A stretch of DNA of 64,000 nt from Nocardiopsis metallicus (GTDB taxonomy: Bacteria > Actinomycetota > Actinomycetes > Streptosporangiales > Streptosporangiaceae), in the NCBI RefSeq assembly GCF_014201115.1, contig NZ_JACHDO010000001.1:1240001-1304000 (forward strand), given 5' to 3'. Numbering within the stretch: the first letter of the stretch is position 1; each line of letters begins with the position of its first letter. A model generated the notes under the pieces. It had not been told where the DNA came from and searched no databases. It worked only from the letters and a program-made list of their open reading frames with translations. Positions 62,478 through 64,000 of the stretch are shown here, piece by piece. The position numbers and the translations under genes are program-made.

Positions 62478-63815
62478 ATGAACGGACGGAGCGCGTCCCC
62501 CACGACCACGTGTCAACCATCGAGCCTCGCGGAGACGGCGGAAGTCCTGACATCGGTCCTGCTCCCCACCGTGGTGCGCGGCGCCATCGTGCGCCGCCCC
62601 GCGGGGGAGGCCCTGGCCACGGCGACCGAGAGCGACCGCCGGATCGTCTCGGTCCTGCGATCGCTTCGGGAACGTCACGGTGACGACCCGCTTCCGCTGC
62701 GCCACACAGGTCGACGGATAGCGCTGGTACTGGCACCGGCGGACGTCCGCAGGATCCTGGAGGGCACCCCGGACCCGTTCTCTCCTGGCGGAGCCGAGAA
62801 ACGGGGAGCGCTCTCCCACTTCCAGCCCCATGGCGCCCTGGTTTCCGACCACGGGGCCCGCCCCCGCCGACGCCGGGCCAACGAGGAGGCCCTCGCACTG
62901 GGAGAGCTGATCCACCCCGAGGCCGACACCGTCGCCGAGCACGCGTACTCGGAGGCGCGAGCCCTGGTCCTGGCCCTGCGCAACGCGGGGCCGCAGGGCG
63001 GTGTACTGGACTGGTCACGGTTCTCCGAGACCTTCGACGCGCTGGCACGCAGGGTGGTCTTCGGGAGCTTCGCGGTGCGGGACCGCCGAGCCACCGAGCT
63101 CCTGCGCGCTCTGCGGGCACGTGCCAACTGGTCGTACCTGCTCCCAGCGGATCAGAGGAGAAGGAAGGAGTTCCTCGACCGTGTCCGCGCGAACATCGAC
63201 CGCGCCGAACCCGGGAGCCTGGCCGCGCGTCTGGGCCGACCGGGGTCCGGGGAACGCCCGGAGGACCAGGTGGCCCACTGGCTGTTCGCCTTCGACGCCG
63301 CCGCCATCGCCTCCTTCCGGGCGCTGGCCCTGCTGACCTCCTCGGGCCCGGCCGCGGAGGCCGCCCGTACGGAGGCCCTGACCGAGGACGGGGCCGACCT
63401 GCCCCTGTTGCGCGCGACCCTGCGTGAGTCGGTCCGGCTGTGGCCGACCACCCTGGTGGTGATCCGGGAGAGCACACGGGAGACCGTCTGGCGCGAGCGG
63501 ACCATCGAACCCGGTACGGCGTTCCTGGTGATGAGCTCCTACTTCCACCGAGACCCCGCACGACTGCCCTACGCCGACACCTTCGAACCCGGCGTCTGGA
63601 CGGACGGGCGCGCCGAGGGCGAACCCGCAATCGTGCCCTTCAGCCACGGACCCGCGGGGTGCCCGGGGCGTGACCTGGTTCCCCTGACGGTCTCCTTCCT
63701 GCTGCGGACGCTGCTCAGGGGCGGCCCACTGAACCGGGTGGACGGTGCTCCGCCGCTGCGGTCCCACGGGCTCCCCTCGTCCCTCAACCACTTCGCCCTG
63801 CGTTTCTCCTACTAG
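62478..63815 (+). CDS. Cytochrome P450
   Basis: 445 residues. K-helix ExxR is E317-R320 in LRESVRLWPT, and the haem-thiolate Cys is C395 in FSHGPAGCPGRD. The I-helix, at WLFAFDAAAIASFRALALL, lacks the usual acid-threonine pair that delivers protons for oxygen activation, so it may be a peroxygenase-like or isomerase-type P450. No signal peptide; no ferredoxin gene nearby. GAGAGGAG ribosome site upstream of ATG 62478. Confidence 0.9.
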   Translation: MNGRSASPTTTCQPSSLAETAEVLTSVLLPTVVRGAIVRRPAGEALATATESDRRIVSVLRSLRERHGDDPLPLRHTGRRIALVLAPADVRRILEGTPDPFSPGGAEKRGALSHFQPHGALVSDHGARPRRRRANEEALALGELIHPEADTVAEHAYSEARALVLALRNAGPQGGVLDWSRFSETFDALARRVVFGSFAVRDRRATELLRALRARANWSYLLPADQRRRKEFLDRVRANIDRAEPGSLAARLGRPGSGERPEDQVAHWLFAFDAAAIASFRALALLTSSGPAAEAARTEALTEDGADLPLLRATLRESVRLWPTTLVVIRESTRETVWRERTIEPGTAFLVMSSYFHRDPARLPYADTFEPGVWTDGRAEGEPAIVPFSHGPAGCPGRDLVPLTVSFLLRTLLRGGPLNRVDGAPPLRSHGLPSSLNHFALRFSY

Positions 63816-63855
63816 AACGGGTTTTTGCCCTTGGGCCGCTGGAGCGGTGCGGGTC

Positions 63856-64000
63856 TCAGCGGTAGCCGTACTGCGGGGCGGGGACCCGGTTGCGGCCGAT
63901 GAGGAACCACAGGAGGGCTCCGATCAGTGGGGCGAGGAAGACGAGGACGATCCAGACGAGCTTCATCGGTACGTCCAGCCCGGAGAACAGGATGCTGAAC
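63856..64000 (-). CDS. PLDc_N-type small membrane protein (N-terminus beyond window)
   Basis: Only the last 48 codons are present. They read LVWIVLVFLAPLIGALLWFL, IGRNRVPAPQYGYR, the second helix and tail of the phospholipase D-nuclease N-terminal (PLDc_N) domain found alone in short actinobacterial membrane proteins. Convergent with the P450 gene. Confidence 0.75.
   Translation of the reverse strand, partial: FSILFSGLDVPMKLVWIVLVFLAPLIGALLWFLIGRNRVPAPQYGYR

Noticed and set aside
1..64000. tRNA, rRNA and CRISPR loci
   Set aside because: I looked for T-loop-like motifs, rRNA blocks and short regularly spaced repeats in the intergenic regions and found none.

Overview
The window is high-GC actinobacterial DNA. 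The gene content points to a member of Nocardiopsaceae (Nocardiopsis/Thermobifida-like): a cellulase cluster in which every enzyme carries a CBM2 module, a CelR-type operator in front of it, mycothiol-dependent isomerase-fold proteins, several genes that look leaderless, and a SigB/SigF-type sigma factor. This assignment is inference from content, not from a marker gene.

Layout. 1-6.2 kb: a truncated LacI-family regulator, a divergent membrane Ser/Thr kinase, two tandem structured repeats with C-rich hairpin loops (a probable small-RNA or RNA-element locus), a small unknown protein, and a flavin monooxygenase/FMN reductase pair. 6.2-15.4 kb: a plant-cell-wall degradation cluster on one strand, GH6 exocellulase, GH48 cellobiohydrolase, GH10 xylanase, GH5 mannanase and an AA10 lytic polysaccharide monooxygenase. 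A 14-bp CelR-like palindrome precedes it, hairpins lie at each gene junction, and a strong terminator ends it. Together the enzymes would attack crystalline cellulose, xylan and mannan outside the cell.

15.4-28 kb: housekeeping and accessory genes (maleylpyruvate-isomerase-fold protein, flavin reductase, threonine dehydratase-like enzyme, DUF3140 protein), a solitary cytochrome oxidase subunit I next to a 17-cysteine copper-binding four-helix protein, a PASTA-like membrane protein, a non-coding block bounded by 69-bp inverted repeats, purB, and a NarL-type two-component system. 28-30.3 kb: a complete ISAs1-type insertion sequence with 25-bp terminal repeats and a 10-bp target duplication has split one reading frame that encoded a SnoaL-like plus cupin protein.

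30.3-49 kb: mostly single metabolic genes (MpaB-type oxygenase, class V aminotransferase, GNATs, Xaa-Pro aminopeptidase, a tandem pair of unknown propeller-like proteins, F420/FMN oxidoreductase, patatin plus acyltransferase pair, enoyl-reductase-like protein, a MocR regulator divergent from a DMT exporter, a BCCT transporter).

49-64 kb: a stress-type region around a SigB/F/G sigma factor: esterase, DUF2267 remnant, DUF2231-Rieske protein, carbamoyltransferase, SDR, GH15 enzyme and DUF1360 protein. Several of these genes have GTTT-N14-GGGT promoters of the SigB/SigF kind. Immediately downstream (59.1-62.4 kb) lies a decayed, colinear ghost copy of the same region: fragments of the esterase, Rieske gene start, sigma factor, SDR and GH15 in the same order and orientation. 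A cytochrome P450 with an unusual I-helix and the end of a PLDc_N-type membrane protein gene close the window.
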